From the NCBI GenBank assembly GCA_903893975.1, contig CAITOL010000157.1, positions 1-64,000 on the forward strand: a stretch of DNA of 64,000 nucleotides. Direction: 5' to 3'. The notes beneath the pieces were generated by a model. The model saw nothing but the letters and a program-made list of their open reading frames with translations, had not been told where the DNA came from and did not search any database. Shown here in pieces: positions 1 through 9,159 of the stretch (position 1 is the stretch's first letter; each line of letters opens with the position of its first letter). This stretch comes from an uncultured Rhodospirillales bacterium (lineage in GTDB: Bacteria; Pseudomonadota; Alphaproteobacteria; Acetobacterales; Acetobacteraceae). Position numbers and translations under genes: made by a program.

Positions 1-96
1 CTCGTATCAGCCGTCCTCGTCGAAATCGACGAAAAATGGGCCGCTTCAACGCAACCCTATATCACTTGGAAGGCCAATACCGTTCACTCCCCGTGA
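1..96 (+). CDS. IS256-family transposase, C-terminal end only (partial)
   Basis: An open frame enters from the left edge and stops at TGA 94-96, giving 31 residues. They contain LVSAVLVEIDEKW, which matches the usual end of IS256-family transposases (a pattern like LVGAxLxExxDEW a few tens of residues before the stop). The catalytic DDE residues would lie outside the window, so activity cannot be judged. The roughly 120 bases up to the next gene show no clear terminal inverted repeat that I can confirm. The call rests on a short C-terminal motif only. Confidence 0.55.
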   Translation, partial: LVSAVLVEIDEKWAASTQPYITWKANTVHSP

Positions 97-218
97 CGTA
101 AATTTCCAGACTTCAGGTTGCGCAATCGACGTCGCCGCGTATGTTTGGGTATATGTTTGCGAAGTCATGGAAATTCCCCGGCAGAACAGTCAGCAAAAAA
201 TTCGGACTCAAAGAAACG

Positions 219-929
219 TTAGGCGAGCGACGCGTGACGGCGACGAAGCGCCGCCAAAGCAATTCCACCCAGCGCGAGCAGACCAAACGTTGCCGGTTCC
301 GGCACGCGGTTCACGTAGATATTCGCGCTGGTGATGGTGCTGCCGGTCGGGCCGATCGGCTGGATATCGGCATTGATGTACACCACCGACTGCGGCGAGA
401 ACGACAAGCGATTCGTCGGCGACGACGGATCGGTGTTAGCCGTCGGGTTCAGCGTCGCGCCCAGGCTGCCGGCAGCGTTGCTCGCGGTCATACCATCGGC
501 CAAAATGCCGCTGCCATTCACCGTGCCACCGATACCGTTCACATAATGCAGGCTCGCGTTGGGCGTGTTGGTTCCATCGAGCGAGAGGACCCAGAAGGTG
601 ACGTTCAGGTCGGAGGTCACCGAATGGTTCCACACGGTCGAGTTCGCGGGGCTGATAGTGATGGCAAAGCTACCCGGACCGGCGCTACCAAGGCTGTTCG
701 CATCGATCGCCCAAGTGGTTGTCGCACAGCTCGCGTTACCTGTTGCGGTACAGGCGACGCTTTCGATCAACAGATTGCCAACCTGAAGGGTGGTGATGGT
801 GCCTTGGTATAGCGCAATCGCCGACGCCGGCACTGGCGCCACAACGGCAGCCGCCAGGAGGACCCAAATGCTCGACACAACCCGCAGCGCTACTGATTTC
901 GTCACTCCAACCCCCAATCGATGGCTCAT
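219..929 (-). CDS. PEP-CTERM sorting-domain surface protein
   Basis: This is a 236-residue exported protein. It has an N-terminal signal peptide (hydrophobic run ending VPASA) and a classic C-terminal sorting signal: VPEPATFGLLALGG at about residues 209-222, a transmembrane stretch, then RRRHASLA. In known systems an exosortase (EpsH family) cleaves at the PEP motif and delivers the protein to the surface or an exopolysaccharide matrix. The body is Ser/Thr/Asn-rich and I recognise no domain in it. The ATG at 929 has no clear ribosome site. A GTG at 905 follows a GGGGGTTGGA stretch and would give a normal signal peptide of 228 residues total, so the start is uncertain. No exosortase gene is in the window. 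Confidence 0.85.
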   Translation of the reverse strand: MSHRLGVGVTKSVALRVVSSIWVLLAAAVVAPVPASAIALYQGTITTLQVGNLLIESVACTATGNASCATTTWAIDANSLGSAGPGSFAITISPANSTVWNHSVTSDLNVTFWVLSLDGTNTPNASLHYVNGIGGTVNGSGILADGMTASNAAGSLGATLNPTANTDPSSPTNRLSFSPQSVVYINADIQPIGPTGSTITSANIYVNRVPEPATFGLLALGGIALAALRRRHASLA

Positions 930-1171
930 AATTTAGACAAAGCAAAAAAATATCACAATTCTTTGTGCGTCATGCTGACGTATCGGCGAAGTGTAATCGG
1001 GGGTCAAGTTCATAATAATTGACATAACGCAAATGACCTTGAGATTTTTTATTCTGTCATTTCAATATCTTAATACGCCTCAAGCGTGGGCAAGATCGGG
1101 TGTCCGGCACATTTGTTAAGACATATTGCATCACTGTGAACGGAGAAAATTGGCTCAACCAAGACCGGCAA

Positions 1172-1197
1172 CAAAAGGGGCCCCCGAAGGGACCCCG
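1172..1197 (-). terminator. Rho-independent terminator of the histone-like gene
   Basis: Read on the minus strand this is GGGGTCCC-TTCG-GGGGCCCC followed by TTTT. The stem is 8 bp with one T-G wobble and a stable C(TTCG)G tetraloop. It lies about 30 bases past the stop of the Ala/Lys/Pro-rich gene. Confidence 0.85.
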
Positions 1198-1229
1198 ATT
1201 CCGAGACGCATTGGTGAGCGGCGAAGAGG

Positions 1230-1793
1230 TTAGGCCTTCGCGCCCGCCTTCTTGGGGGCGGCCTTTTTTACCGCCGGCTTTGCCGGAGCGGGTGCCGCTT
1301 TTTTTGCCGGTGCTGGCTTGGCGGCTGCCGCCTTCGCCGCCGGCGCTTTGGCAGCGGGGGCCTTCGCGGCAGTCTTGGCGGGCGCTTTGGCCGGGGCGGC
1401 TGGTTTCGCGGCCGGCTTAGCTGCGGCCTTGGCCGGTGCCGCCTTCGCCGGGGCTGCTTTCGCGGCAGCCGCTTTTGCTGGAGCGGCTTTCGCAGGAGCC
1501 GCCTTCGCCGGGGCAGGTTTCGCTGCGGCGGCTTTGGCCGCGGTTGCTTTGGCCGCTGGTTTCGCCGGGGCAGCTTTCACCGCGGCGGGCTTTTTCGCGG
1601 CCGCTACGGCCGCTGGCTTTGCCTTGGTCGCGGCCTTTGGTGCGGCGGCTTTGGTCGGCGCCGCCTTCGCCGTAGCAGCTTTTGCAGGGGCGGCCTTCGC
1701 GGGCGCGGCTTTCGCGGCAGGTTTCGCGGTTTTCGTTGCCGCGCGCATGGCCAATGGTTGGGCGCGCAGTTTTGTTACGTCATCGTTCGACAT
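1230..1793 (-). CDS. Ala/Lys/Pro-repeat, histone H1-like protein
   Basis: This 187-residue protein is extremely low in complexity. After about 22 ordinary N-terminal residues (MSNDDVTKLRAQPLAMRAAT) it is almost wholly AAPAK, AAAK and KPAA repeats ending KKAGAKA, so it is very basic. Such tails bind DNA or polyanions in bacterial histone H1-like proteins (HctB/AlgP type), and a nucleoid role is inferred only from this composition. The start at 1793 is chosen because AAAGGAG lies 9 bases upstream and the upstream codons are Arg/Cys-rich noise. The gene is alone on its transcript and ends at a strong terminator. Repeat number may vary between strains. Confidence 0.75.
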   Translation of the reverse strand: MSNDDVTKLRAQPLAMRAATKTAKPAAKAAPAKAAPAKAATAKAAPTKAAAPKAATKAKPAAVAAAKKPAAVKAAPAKPAAKATAAKAAAAKPAPAKAAPAKAAPAKAAAAKAAPAKAAPAKAAAKPAAKPAAPAKAPAKTAAKAPAAKAPAAKAAAAKPAPAKKAAPAPAKPAVKKAAPKKAGAKA

Positions 1794-2272
1794 TGCGGTA
1801 TGCTCCTTTGCAGCCGGTTCGCGCCGGCACCGGCATCGGTGCAACGCGGACGGTCGTGAGAGTGGCGATGGCATGGGCGGAACGGCGTTTGGCATGAGAC
1901 ATGGCGCCATCCGGAACCTGCGGACGCAGCCGCGCCACCGGATCGACCCCACGGATCGACAACAGACGACCGGCCGCCCCCAAACGACACGCAACACACC
2001 CTGCGCACACCGCGCATGTTCGCGACTGGAAAATATCGGGGACGGTCAGTGCGGACGAAAGAAAGACGAAACCGTCCGCCACGCGCCATCGTGGCACGCT
2101 GGATAAATCCTCGGACAGGACTTCGGTTCATTGACCGCGACCTTCTCTGTCGAAGATGCTGTCGTTGCAGCATTCGCGCGGCGCGAATCGACTTGACAAC
2201 ACCTGAATCCGCTATCCGCTTTCGTGTCGTGATATGTCAACAAAATATCGTTCACCGCATTGTCATACGGCA
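1794..2272. other. Gene-poor stretch, about 480 bases
   Basis: No convincing gene is seen. Open frames here are short and lack ribosome sites or family resemblance. It must hold the promoter of the histone-like gene (minus strand, start 1793). A minus-strand TTGACA lies at 2235-2240, but no good -10 follows it, so no promoter is called. Confidence 0.5.
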
Positions 2273-2307
2273 CAAAAAAATGGCCGCGGCATTGCTGCCG
2301 CGGCCAT
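2273..2307 (-). terminator. Rho-independent terminator after prpC
   Basis: On the minus strand ATGGCCGCGGCA pairs perfectly with TGCCGCGGCCAT around a GCAA loop. It is followed by a run of T residues (plus-strand A run at 2274-2280). It starts about 20 bases after the prpC stop. Confidence 0.93.
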
Positions 2308-2327
2308 GTAACGATTAGGCGTTGCGC

Positions 2328-3476
2328 TTACGGGCGCGAGGCGAGCGGCACGAAGGCCAAGTTCTCCGGCCCAACATAATTGGCGGTCGGGCGGATGATC
2401 TTGTTGTCGACACGTTGTTCGATCACATGCGCGCTCCATCCCGCAGTGCGGGCAATCACGAACAGTGGGGTAAACATCGCCGTCGGCACGCCCATCATGT
2501 GATACGAAACGGCGCTGAACCAATCGAGGTTGGCGAACATCTTCTTGGCGTCCATCATCACCGTCTCGATCCGCTCGGCGATGTCAAACATCTTGGTGCT
2601 GCCAGCTTCTTTCGAAAGTTGCAGCGCCACACCCTTGATGACCTTGTTACGCGGATCAGCGATTGTGTAGACCGGATGGCCGAAGCCGATGATCACTTCC
2701 TTGGCGGCCATGCGGGCTTTGATATCGGCCTCGGCCGCGTCTGGCGTGTCGTAGCGCTTCTGGATTTCGAACGCGACTTCGTTGGCGCCACCATGCTTGG
2801 GGCCACGCAGCGCACCAATGCCGCCCGCCAGTGCGGAATACATGTCTGACCCGGTGCCGGCGACCACGCGGCACGCGAAGGTCGAGGCGTTGAATTCATG
2901 TTCGGCATAGAGGTTCAGCGAGGTTTGCATCGCCCGCTCCCACGACACGCTCGGCGCCGTGCCGTGCAGCAGGTGCAGGAAATGGCCGGCGATCGTGTCG
3001 TCATCCGTCTCGACGTCGATGCGACGGCCGTTCTGCGTCCAGTGATGCCAATAGAGCAGCATGGAGCCGAGGGAAGCCATCAGCCGGTCGGCGATATCGC
3101 GGGCGCCGGGGATGTTATGATCGTCCTTTTCAGGCAGCACACAGCCGAGCATCGAGACGCCGGTGCGCATCACATCCATCGGGTGCGCCGCAGCCGGGAT
3201 TTGTTCCAGCACCGCGCGCAGATCGGCCGGCAGGCCGCGCAACGCCTTCAGCTTGGCTTTATAGGCTTTCAGTTCGGCCACGTTCGGCAGCGTGCCGTGC
3301 ACCAGCAGATGCGCCAGTTCTTCGAACTCACAGGTCTCGGCAATGTCGAGAATATCGTAGCCACGGTAATGCAAATCATTGCCGGTACGGCCAACGGTGC
3401 ACAATGCGGTGTTGCCAGCGGTAATGCCGGACAGCGCCACCGATTTCTTCGGCTTGTTGACGACGGTTTCGCTCAT
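2328..3476 (-). CDS. prpC: 2-methylcitrate synthase / citrate synthase family
   Basis: This 382-residue enzyme of the citrate synthase family condenses propionyl-CoA with oxaloacetate to 2-methylcitrate in the cytosol. The catalytic triad is visible: His228 in GPKHGGANE, His267 in GFGHPVY and Asp318 in [16 protein letters not shown]. Length and the N-terminal [17 protein letters not shown] fit the short bacterial PrpC type. The ATG at 3476 has AGGAGG 8 bases upstream. It lies 74 bases downstream of prpD on the same strand, so the two are probably one transcript ending at the terminator at 2273-2307. Family members often also accept acetyl-CoA. Context favours the methylcitrate role. Confidence 0.93.
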   Translation of the reverse strand: MSETVVNKPKKSVALSGITAGNTALCTVGRTGNDLHYRGYDILDIAETCEFEELAHLLVHGTLPNVAELKAYKAKLKALRGLPADLRAVLEQIPAAAHPMDVMRTGVSMLGCVLPEKDDHNIPGARDIADRLMASLGSMLLYWHHWTQNGRRIDVETDDDTIAGHFLHLLHGTAPSVSWERAMQTSLNLYAEHEFNASTFACRVVAGTGSDMYSALAGGIGALRGPKHGGANEVAFEIQKRYDTPDAAEADIKARMAAKEVIIGFGHPVYTIADPRNKVIKGVALQLSKEAGSTKMFDIAERIETVMMDAKKMFANLDWFSAVSYHMMGVPTAMFTPLFVIARTAGWSAHVIEQRVDNKIIRPTANYVGPENLAFVPLASRP

Positions 3477-3550
3477 GGTTCGATCCTCCTGAAGCGGGGC
3501 TGCCGGCCTGGACAGGCAGCCCCGCGGTCAAACAGCAGCCATATCTGGGA

Positions 3551-5050
3551 TTAGAAAATGCCGGGCTTGCTCACCGCCAGCGCACCGGCCGGCAGGGAGA
3601 CGTTCAGATGGTGCAGTTCCCCCGCCTTCAAAGACGGCAGGTTTTGAGCGGCCTCGATGAAGCGCGCCACCTCGGCCGGGGCCAGGATGCCTTCGGTCAG
3701 GATGCGGAACTTGTTGACGTAGTCCGCGCGGCCGAACGGCTTGGCGCCATTCGGGTGGGCGTTCGCCAACGCGAGTTCATCCACGAGGGTGGTGCCATCC
3801 TGCATGGTGATTTCCACCCGCCCGCCGAAGGCCAGTTCGTTGGGGTCTTTGGCGTGGTAGCGGCGGGTCCACTCCGCATCCTCGCAGGTTTCCATCTTGT
3901 GCCACAGCGCCACCGTATCCGGCCGCGCGGCACGTTCCGGCGCATAGCTTTTCACATGGTGCCAGAAGCCGTCCTGCAAGGCGACGGTGAAGATGTACAT
4001 GATCGAATGGTCGAGCGTTTCGCGGCTCGCCTTCGGGTCCATCTTCTGCGGATCGTTGGCGCCGGTGCCGATCACGTAATGGGTGTGATGGCTGGTGTGC
4101 AGCATGATCTTGGCGATCTTGCTGGTGTCGGCAATTTTCTCGCGCATGCGGAAGGCGAGGTCGATCAGCGCCTGGCTCTGGTATTCGGCGCTGTGTTCCT
4201 TGGTGTAGCTGGACAGGATGGCGCGCTTGGCTTCACCGGGTTCCGGCAGCGGCACGTGATAGACGCCGGTTTTGTTGTTCAGCATCCAGGCGATGACCGA
4301 GTCTTCCCCTTCATAAATCGGGCTCGGTGCACCTTCGCCGCGCATCACCCGATCGACCGCTTCCACCGCAAGTTTGCCGGCATGGGCGGGGGCGTAGGCT
4401 TTCCAGCTGCTGATCTCCCCCTTGCGCGACTGGCGGGTGGTGAAGCTGACATGCACCGCCTGTTGCACCGCCTGGAAGATCACATCCTGCGGCAGGCCCA
4501 GCAGGGTGCCGATGCCGCCGGCCTGCGCCGGGCAGAGGTGGGCGATATGGTCGATCTTGCGTTCGTGCAGACAGATGGCGCGCACCAGATCGATGTGGAT
4601 TTCGTAACCAGTGGCGGCGCCGCGAATGAAGTCCGCGCCAGATTTGCCCATGGTCTGCGCCACGGCGAGGATCGGCGGGATGTTGTCGCCGGGATGCGAG
4701 TAATCAGCGGCGAGGAAAGTGTCGTGCATGTCCAGTTCGCGCACCGCGGTGCCGTTCGCCCATGCGGCCCATTCCGGGCTGAAGCGCTGATCGGAGGCGA
4801 CACCGAACACCGTTGCCCCGCCAGCGCGGGCGTGGCCGAGCGCCATGCCGCGCGCGGAGGTGACCGGGCGGCGGTTAATGGCGGCGATGGCGACGGAGGC
4901 GTTGTCGATCACCCGGTTGATGATCATGTCCGCCGTGTCGGCCGGCACCGCCACCGGGTCCGCCGCGACGCCGGCGATCTTCCAGGCCAGTTGGTCTTCG
5001 CGCGGCAGGTTCACCTTGGACGGGTAGACTTTAACCTCGTGCAATTTCAT
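3551..5050 (-). CDS. prpD: 2-methylcitrate dehydratase (MmgE/PrpD family)
   Basis: This 499-residue PrpD-family protein dehydrates 2-methylcitrate to 2-methyl-cis-aconitate in propionyl-CoA disposal. It begins [14 protein letters not shown] and carries the family's [18 protein letters not shown] and the histidine-rich [23 protein letters not shown]-type segments. The frame extends upstream as Arg-rich noise. The ATG at 5050 is chosen for its GAAGGA site 7 bases upstream and its fit to the family length. prpC follows 74 bases later. No prpB (2-methylisocitrate lyase) or PrpR-type regulator is adjacent, so the cycle must be completed from elsewhere. Confidence 0.92.
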   Translation of the reverse strand: MKLHEVKVYPSKVNLPREDQLAWKIAGVAADPVAVPADTADMIINRVIDNASVAIAAINRRPVTSARGMALGHARAGGATVFGVASDQRFSPEWAAWANGTAVRELDMHDTFLAADYSHPGDNIPPILAVAQTMGKSGADFIRGAATGYEIHIDLVRAICLHERKIDHIAHLCPAQAGGIGTLLGLPQDVIFQAVQQAVHVSFTTRQSRKGEISSWKAYAPAHAGKLAVEAVDRVMRGEGAPSPIYEGEDSVIAWMLNNKTGVYHVPLPEPGEAKRAILSSYTKEHSAEYQSQALIDLAFRMREKIADTSKIAKIMLHTSHHTHYVIGTGANDPQKMDPKASRETLDHSIMYIFTVALQDGFWHHVKSYAPERAARPDTVALWHKMETCEDAEWTRRYHAKDPNELAFGGRVEITMQDGTTLVDELALANAHPNGAKPFGRADYVNKFRILTEGILAPAEVARFIEAAQNLPSLKAGELHHLNVSLPAGALAVSKPGIF

Positions 5051-5331
5051 CTCGGCATCCTTCGGAAAAAAGACAGTATGAACCGCGACCGCAAGCCGGC
5101 CAACGAACCCGAAACGCGGCGTGCGTCGGGTGCCTTGGCGGCGACGGCGGACGGGTCTAGCGTGGCCCCCGCGACTTCCTAGTTCCACGTTTCCCGCACG
5201 GCAAGCACCCGGCCCGCGATGGCCGGCCCGCGATCCGCCCGCAGGTGACGCGCGATGCTGGTGGCAGTGCGCCAAACAATAGTGTATTGCAGTGCAGCAT
5301 ACGGCTGAACCACGCCGCCGAGGAACGCTTA

Positions 5332-5790
5332 ATGCCCCCAATGACCCCCGCCGCAACCGTGCCCACCGATTTGGTGCGCTGGCCGCCGGCCGCGCAGGAT
5401 GCCAATCCGGCCGACGCCCTGCCGCCGTTGCCGACCATGCTCAAGCGTGGCTTGTTCTGCACCTGCCCGGCTTGCGGCAAGGCAAAATTGTTCAACGGAT
5501 TCCTGCGCGTGGCTAAACAGTGCAGCGCCTGCGGCACGGATTTCAGCAACATCCGCGCCGATGATGCGCCGCCGTATTTCACCATTTTCGTCACCGGCCA
5601 TATCGTTGTGCCGCTGATGCTGTGGCTGGAACGGGCCGAGACACCGCCGCTATGGGTGCATAGCGCGATTTTCCTGCCGCTAACCGTGATCCTGGCGATG
5701 GCGATGATCCGGCCGATAAAGGGCGCGACCATCGGTGGCATGCTGAAACTTGGTCTGACCACCCCGGATATGCCGCCTAGCAATGCCTGA
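5332..5790 (+). CDS. DUF983 membrane protein with two zinc-ribbon-like cysteine clusters
   Basis: This 152-residue protein of unknown function belongs to the DUF983 family. Cys43, Cys45 and Cys48 (FCTCPACG) and Cys64 and Cys67 (CSACG) resemble a zinc ribbon. Two transmembrane helices follow, at about 80-100 and 106-128. The start at 5332 is chosen over an upstream frame because AGGA sits about 7 bases before it and DUF983 proteins are this short. It overlaps the next gene by 8 bases, which suggests co-translation. A small inverted repeat, CAATA-GTG-TATTG (5277-5289), lies in the 280-base divergent gap shared with prpD and could be an operator. Confidence 0.85.
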   Translation: MPPMTPAATVPTDLVRWPPAAQDANPADALPPLPTMLKRGLFCTCPACGKAKLFNGFLRVAKQCSACGTDFSNIRADDAPPYFTIFVTGHIVVPLMLWLERAETPPLWVHSAIFLPLTVILAMAMIRPIKGATIGGMLKLGLTTPDMPPSNA

Positions 5791-6259
5791 AACGGCGCGG
5801 CTGGCACGGATTTCGCTGGAAGGTGAGGCGCTTATGCGCCTGTCGCCGCTGGTGGAGGCTGAGCGTGCGCAGGCGGTGGCGGATTTGCAGGCGGAGAATC
5901 GCTTCAAGCCGATCACCATCGCCGCCGAAGGCCCGTACGCGCTGCGGCTGTCGATTCAGGAAGGCCGGCTGGTGTTCGACATCCGGGCGATGGATGACAG
6001 CCCGTTGATCGCTATCGTGCTGGCGATGGGGCCGTTTCGCGGCCTGATCCGCGACTATCAGATGCTGATCGAAAGCCATATCAAAGCCGTCGAAGAAGGC
6101 CGGGAGGCGCGGATTCAGGCCATCGATATGGGTCGGCGTGGTTTGCACAACGAAGGCGCCACGCTGATGACCCGCCGCCTGGAAGGCAAGGTGGCGATCG
6201 ATTTCGAAACCGCGCGCCGGCTGTTCACCCTGGTTTGCGTGCTGCACCAGCGCGTGTGA
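5783..6259 (+). CDS. UPF0262 family protein
   Basis: This 158-residue cytosolic protein matches UPF0262, a family found almost only in alphaproteobacteria and without an assigned function. The recognisable segments are RLSIQEGRLVFDIR, FRGLIRDYQMLIESHIKAV and AIDMGRRGLHNEGATLM. No membrane segment or signal is present. It overlaps the DUF983 gene by 8 bases and precedes mtnA by 24 bases on the same strand. Confidence 0.9.
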   Translation: MPETARLARISLEGEALMRLSPLVEAERAQAVADLQAENRFKPITIAAEGPYALRLSIQEGRLVFDIRAMDDSPLIAIVLAMGPFRGLIRDYQMLIESHIKAVEEGREARIQAIDMGRRGLHNEGATLMTRRLEGKVAIDFETARRLFTLVCVLHQRV

Positions 6260-6283
6260 CCCCTGCCCCATGAAGGTTGGCCC

Positions 6284-7381
6284 ATGAAGATCGACGGTAT
6301 CCATTATCGCAGCGTCTGGCTGGATCGCGACGACGGCTGGCGGGTGCATATTTTCGACCAGACCAAGCTGCCCTGGGCGTTGGAAGTGCTGGACCTGACC
6401 GATCTGAGCCAGGCGGCGCATGCGATCCGGTCCATGCAAACGCGGGGCGCACCGTTGATCGGTGCGGTGGCTGCCTATGGCGTGTGCCTCGGCCTGCGGG
6501 CGGATGCGTCTGATGCGGGGCTGGCGGCGCATGCGGCAACGCTGGGGGCGACACGGCCGACGGCGGTGAACCTGCATTGGGCGCTGGCGCGGATGGTCGC
6601 GCATCTGCGCCCGATCGCGCCGGCGGCGCGGGTGGCGGCGGCCTATGCGGAAGCCGGCCGTATCGCCGATGAGGACGCGGCGCAATGCGAGGCCATCGGC
6701 CGCTATGGCCTGGAGTTGATCGCCGAGATCGCCGCGCGCAAGGGGCGAGTGAATGTGCTGACCCACTGCAATGCCGGCTGGCTGGCGACGGTGGATTGGG
6801 GCACCGCCCTGGCGCCGATTTATATGGCGGAGATGCAAGGCATCGACCTGCATGTATGGGTGGATGAAACCCGGCCGCGCAACCAGGGCGCGGCACTGAC
6901 CGCCTGGGAGTTGGGCAGCCACGGGGTGAAGCACACGGTGATCGCCGATAATGCCGGCGGCCATCTGATGCAGCATGGCGAGGTGGATCTGGTGATTGTC
7001 GGCACCGACCGGGTCACCCGCACCGGGGATGTGTGCAATAAGATTGGCACCTATCTGAAGGCGCTGGCAGCGCATGATAATGGCGTGCCGTTCTGGGTGG
7101 CGACGCCATCGACGACGATCGACTGGACGGTGGCCGATGGCGTGCGGGAAATCCCCATCGAGGAGCGGGCGGCCAGCGAGGTGACGGTGATGACCGGGCC
7201 GACCGAGGATGGCAGCCTGGCGTCGATCCGCATTACCCCCAGCTTTAGCGCCGCCGCCAATCCGGCCTTTGATGTGACCCCTGCCCGGCTGGTGACCGGG
7301 CTGATTACCGAACGCGGGCTGTGCGCCGCCACCAGCGCCGGGCTGGCGGGGTTGTTTCCGGGCATGACACCAGCTTCATAA
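6284..7381 (+). CDS. mtnA: S-methyl-5-thioribose-1-phosphate isomerase
   Basis: This 365-residue enzyme isomerises methylthioribose-1-phosphate to methylthioribulose-1-phosphate in methionine salvage. The family signature RGAPLIG is at residues 54-60. The catalytic pair is Cys162 (NVLTHCNAG) and Asp242 ([14 protein letters not shown]). Length is normal. An ATG 25 bases after the UPF0262 gene suggests one transcript. No other methionine-salvage gene is in the window. A paralogous eIF2B-like sugar-phosphate isomerase role is possible but less likely given both catalytic residues. Confidence 0.94.
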   Translation: MKIDGIHYRSVWLDRDDGWRVHIFDQTKLPWALEVLDLTDLSQAAHAIRSMQTRGAPLIGAVAAYGVCLGLRADASDAGLAAHAATLGATRPTAVNLHWALARMVAHLRPIAPAARVAAAYAEAGRIADEDAAQCEAIGRYGLELIAEIAARKGRVNVLTHCNAGWLATVDWGTALAPIYMAEMQGIDLHVWVDETRPRNQGAALTAWELGSHGVKHTVIADNAGGHLMQHGEVDLVIVGTDRVTRTGDVCNKIGTYLKALAAHDNGVPFWVATPSTTIDWTVADGVREIPIEERAASEVTVMTGPTEDGSLASIRITPSFSAAANPAFDVTPARLVTGLITERGLCAATSAGLAGLFPGMTPAS

Positions 7382-7432
7382 ATTCCTGCTTGCCGCCCGC
7401 CCCGCCCCGCCGCAGTGTAGGGGGGCGGCGTC

Positions 7433-8089
7433 ATGGTTAGGGAATTCGCAGTTTTGACGGAGTTTTTGGCCGATTGGGCCAGCTATCTCGGCACGGTGAT
7501 CCCTGGGTTCGCCGGATTTTGGGCCGAGTGGGGCATGTATCTCGGTGGGGCAATCTGGGCCTTTTTCGAGGGTGAGACCTTTGTACTGTTTGCCGCCGCT
7601 GCCGGCCGCAAGTTCGGCACCGTGGATCCGTGGCTGCTGCTGATCAGTGTGTGGATTGGATCCTGCGCCGGTGACCAGTTGTGGTTTTACCTGGGGCGCA
7701 AATTTGGCAGCAAGGCGCTGCATAAAATTCCCGCCGCGGAAAAGCGCCTCGCCGCCGCGTTCCGGTTTCTCGACCGCAATGGCACGATTTTCGTGCTGAC
7801 CTTCCGCTTCGTCTACGGCATCCGCAACGTGTCCTCCGCCGCCTGTGGCATTGCGGGCATGAGCCGGACCCGCTTTACCGTGCTCAACATCATCGGCGCC
7901 GGGCTGTGGGCGGGAACCTTCGTTGCCGCCGGCTGGTATCTGGCGGCGATGATCGGCAAGCGGCATGTGTGGTGGCTGCTGTCGATTGCCGGCTTCGCGC
8001 TGTTCGCGTTTCTGGTGGTCAAATATCTGCGCGCACGGCGCCAAGCCTCAGACGACGCCGCATCCCAGCAGCGGGACGCGGCGCCGTAA
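7433..8089 (+). CDS. DedA family inner-membrane protein (SNARE-associated domain)
   Basis: This 218-residue membrane protein has hydrophobic segments at about 22-45, 55-75, 125-150 and 155-195. The DedA-type features are FFEGETFVLFAAAAG (acidic residue in the first re-entrant region), GDQLWFYLGRKFG and FRFVYGIRNVSSAACG with the conserved Arg in FxRFxxxxR. DedA proteins are linked to membrane-potential maintenance and to undecaprenyl-phosphate or phospholipid flipping. The exact substrate here is unknown. It is convergent with cysK, with only 3 bases between the stops. Confidence 0.87.
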   Translation: MVREFAVLTEFLADWASYLGTVIPGFAGFWAEWGMYLGGAIWAFFEGETFVLFAAAAGRKFGTVDPWLLLISVWIGSCAGDQLWFYLGRKFGSKALHKIPAAEKRLAAAFRFLDRNGTIFVLTFRFVYGIRNVSSAACGIAGMSRTRFTVLNIIGAGLWAGTFVAAGWYLAAMIGKRHVWWLLSIAGFALFAFLVVKYLRARRQASDDAASQQRDAAP

Positions 8090-8092
8090 GCG

Positions 8093-9070
8093 TCAGGCGA
8101 TGCCGTCGAACAACGCGGTGGTGATGTAGCGTTCGGCGAACGAGGGGATGATCACCACGATCTGCTTGCCGGCCCATTCCGGGCGCGCGGCGAGCTTGAG
8201 CGCGGCGGCCAGGGCGGCGCCGGAGGAAATGCCGGCCGGAATGCCATCCGTCCGCGCGAGGCGGCGGGAGGTTGCCATCGCCTCGTCACCGGTGATCTGA
8301 ATAATCTCATCAATCAGGCCGGTTTGCAGCACGGACGGCACGAAGCCGGCACCGATGCCCTGGATGGGATGCGGCGCCGGGCTGCCGCCGGAGAGCACCG
8401 GGCTCGCCGTCGGTTCCACCGCGATCATCTGCAGGCCCGGCTTGCGCGCCTTCAGCACCTGGCCGATGCCGGTCAGGCTGCCGCCAGTGCCGACGCCGGA
8501 GATCACCGCATCCACCTTGCCGTCGGTGTCGAACCAGATTTCTTCCGCCGTGGTCTGGCGATGGATTTCCGGGTTGGACGTGTTGGCGAACTGATCCGGC
8601 ATGACCGCGCCGGGGTTTTCGGCCAGCAATTCGCGGGCTTTGGCCACCGCACCGCTCATGCCCTTCTCGCGCGGGGTCAGCACCAGTTCGGCGCCGAGGA
8701 AGGCCAGCATTTTCCGCCGCTCGATCGACACCGATTCCGGCATGGTCAGCACCAGCTGATAGCCGCGCGCGGCGCAGACGAAGGCGAGGCCGATGCCGGT
8801 GTTACCCGATGTCGGCTCGATCACCTTGGCACCGGGTTGCAGGGTGCCGGCGGCTTCCAGCGCCAGGATCATGTTCACGCCGATGCGATCTTTGACGCTG
8901 GAAATCGGGTTGAAGAATTCCAGCTTCAGCAGAATGTCGGCCTTGATCCCGTCCTCGGCGGTGATGTTCGGGATACGCACCAGCGGCGTGTTGCCGATGG
9001 TTTCGGCAATGCTGTCATAGATGCGGCCGCGCAGCGGGCGGTCGAAGCGAAGCGGCGGACGGCTGGACAT
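8093..9070 (-). CDS. cysK: Cysteine synthase A (O-acetylserine sulfhydrylase)
   Basis: This 325-residue PLP enzyme makes cysteine from O-acetylserine and sulfide. The PLP lysine is Lys60 in [11 protein letters not shown], and the substrate loop PTSGNTG is at residues 86-92. [16 protein letters not shown] binds the cofactor phosphate. It is about 10-15 residues longer at the N-terminus than E. coli CysK. GGAG lies 9 bases before the ATG. It has its own A/T-rich promoter region (9071-9159) with an unusual set of half-sites, listed separately. CysM is the alternative, but the motif spacing is that of CysK. Confidence 0.94.
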   Translation of the reverse strand: MSSRPPLRFDRPLRGRIYDSIAETIGNTPLVRIPNITAEDGIKADILLKLEFFNPISSVKDRIGVNMILALEAAGTLQPGAKVIEPTSGNTGIGLAFVCAARGYQLVLTMPESVSIERRKMLAFLGAELVLTPREKGMSGAVAKARELLAENPGAVMPDQFANTSNPEIHRQTTAEEIWFDTDGKVDAVISGVGTGGSLTGIGQVLKARKPGLQMIAVEPTASPVLSGGSPAPHPIQGIGAGFVPSVLQTGLIDEIIQITGDEAMATSRRLARTDGIPAGISSGAALAAALKLAARPEWAGKQIVVIIPSFAERYITTALFDGIA

Positions 9071-9099
9071 GGCGTGACTCCGGCGGTTGGATTGTTATT

Positions 9100-9132
9100 T
9101 ACGAACATAAATCGTATAATAAACAATATACG
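9100..9132 (-). promoter_or_regulatory. Candidate operator of cysK: three TACGA half-sites in alternating orientation
   Basis: TACGA (9100-9104), TCGTATA (9112-9118) and TATACGA (9127-9133) form two overlapping inverted repeats. The second is a clean palindrome CGTATA-N8-TATACG. It covers a plausible minus-strand -10 (TATATT, 16 bases after TTGTAG), so a bound protein would block transcription of cysK. The A/T-rich stretch is exceptional for this DNA. A sulfur- or Fe-S-responsive Rrf2-type regulator is one possibility, but the protein is not known. Confidence 0.5.
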
Positions 9133-9159
9133 AAAATAACCGGGTTCTACAAGGGTGGG

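Noticed and set aside
1252-2106. Plus-strand frame of Ala/Phe/Gly repeats
   Set aside because: It mirrors the AAPAK repeats of the minus-strand gene, which has the ribosome site and terminator.
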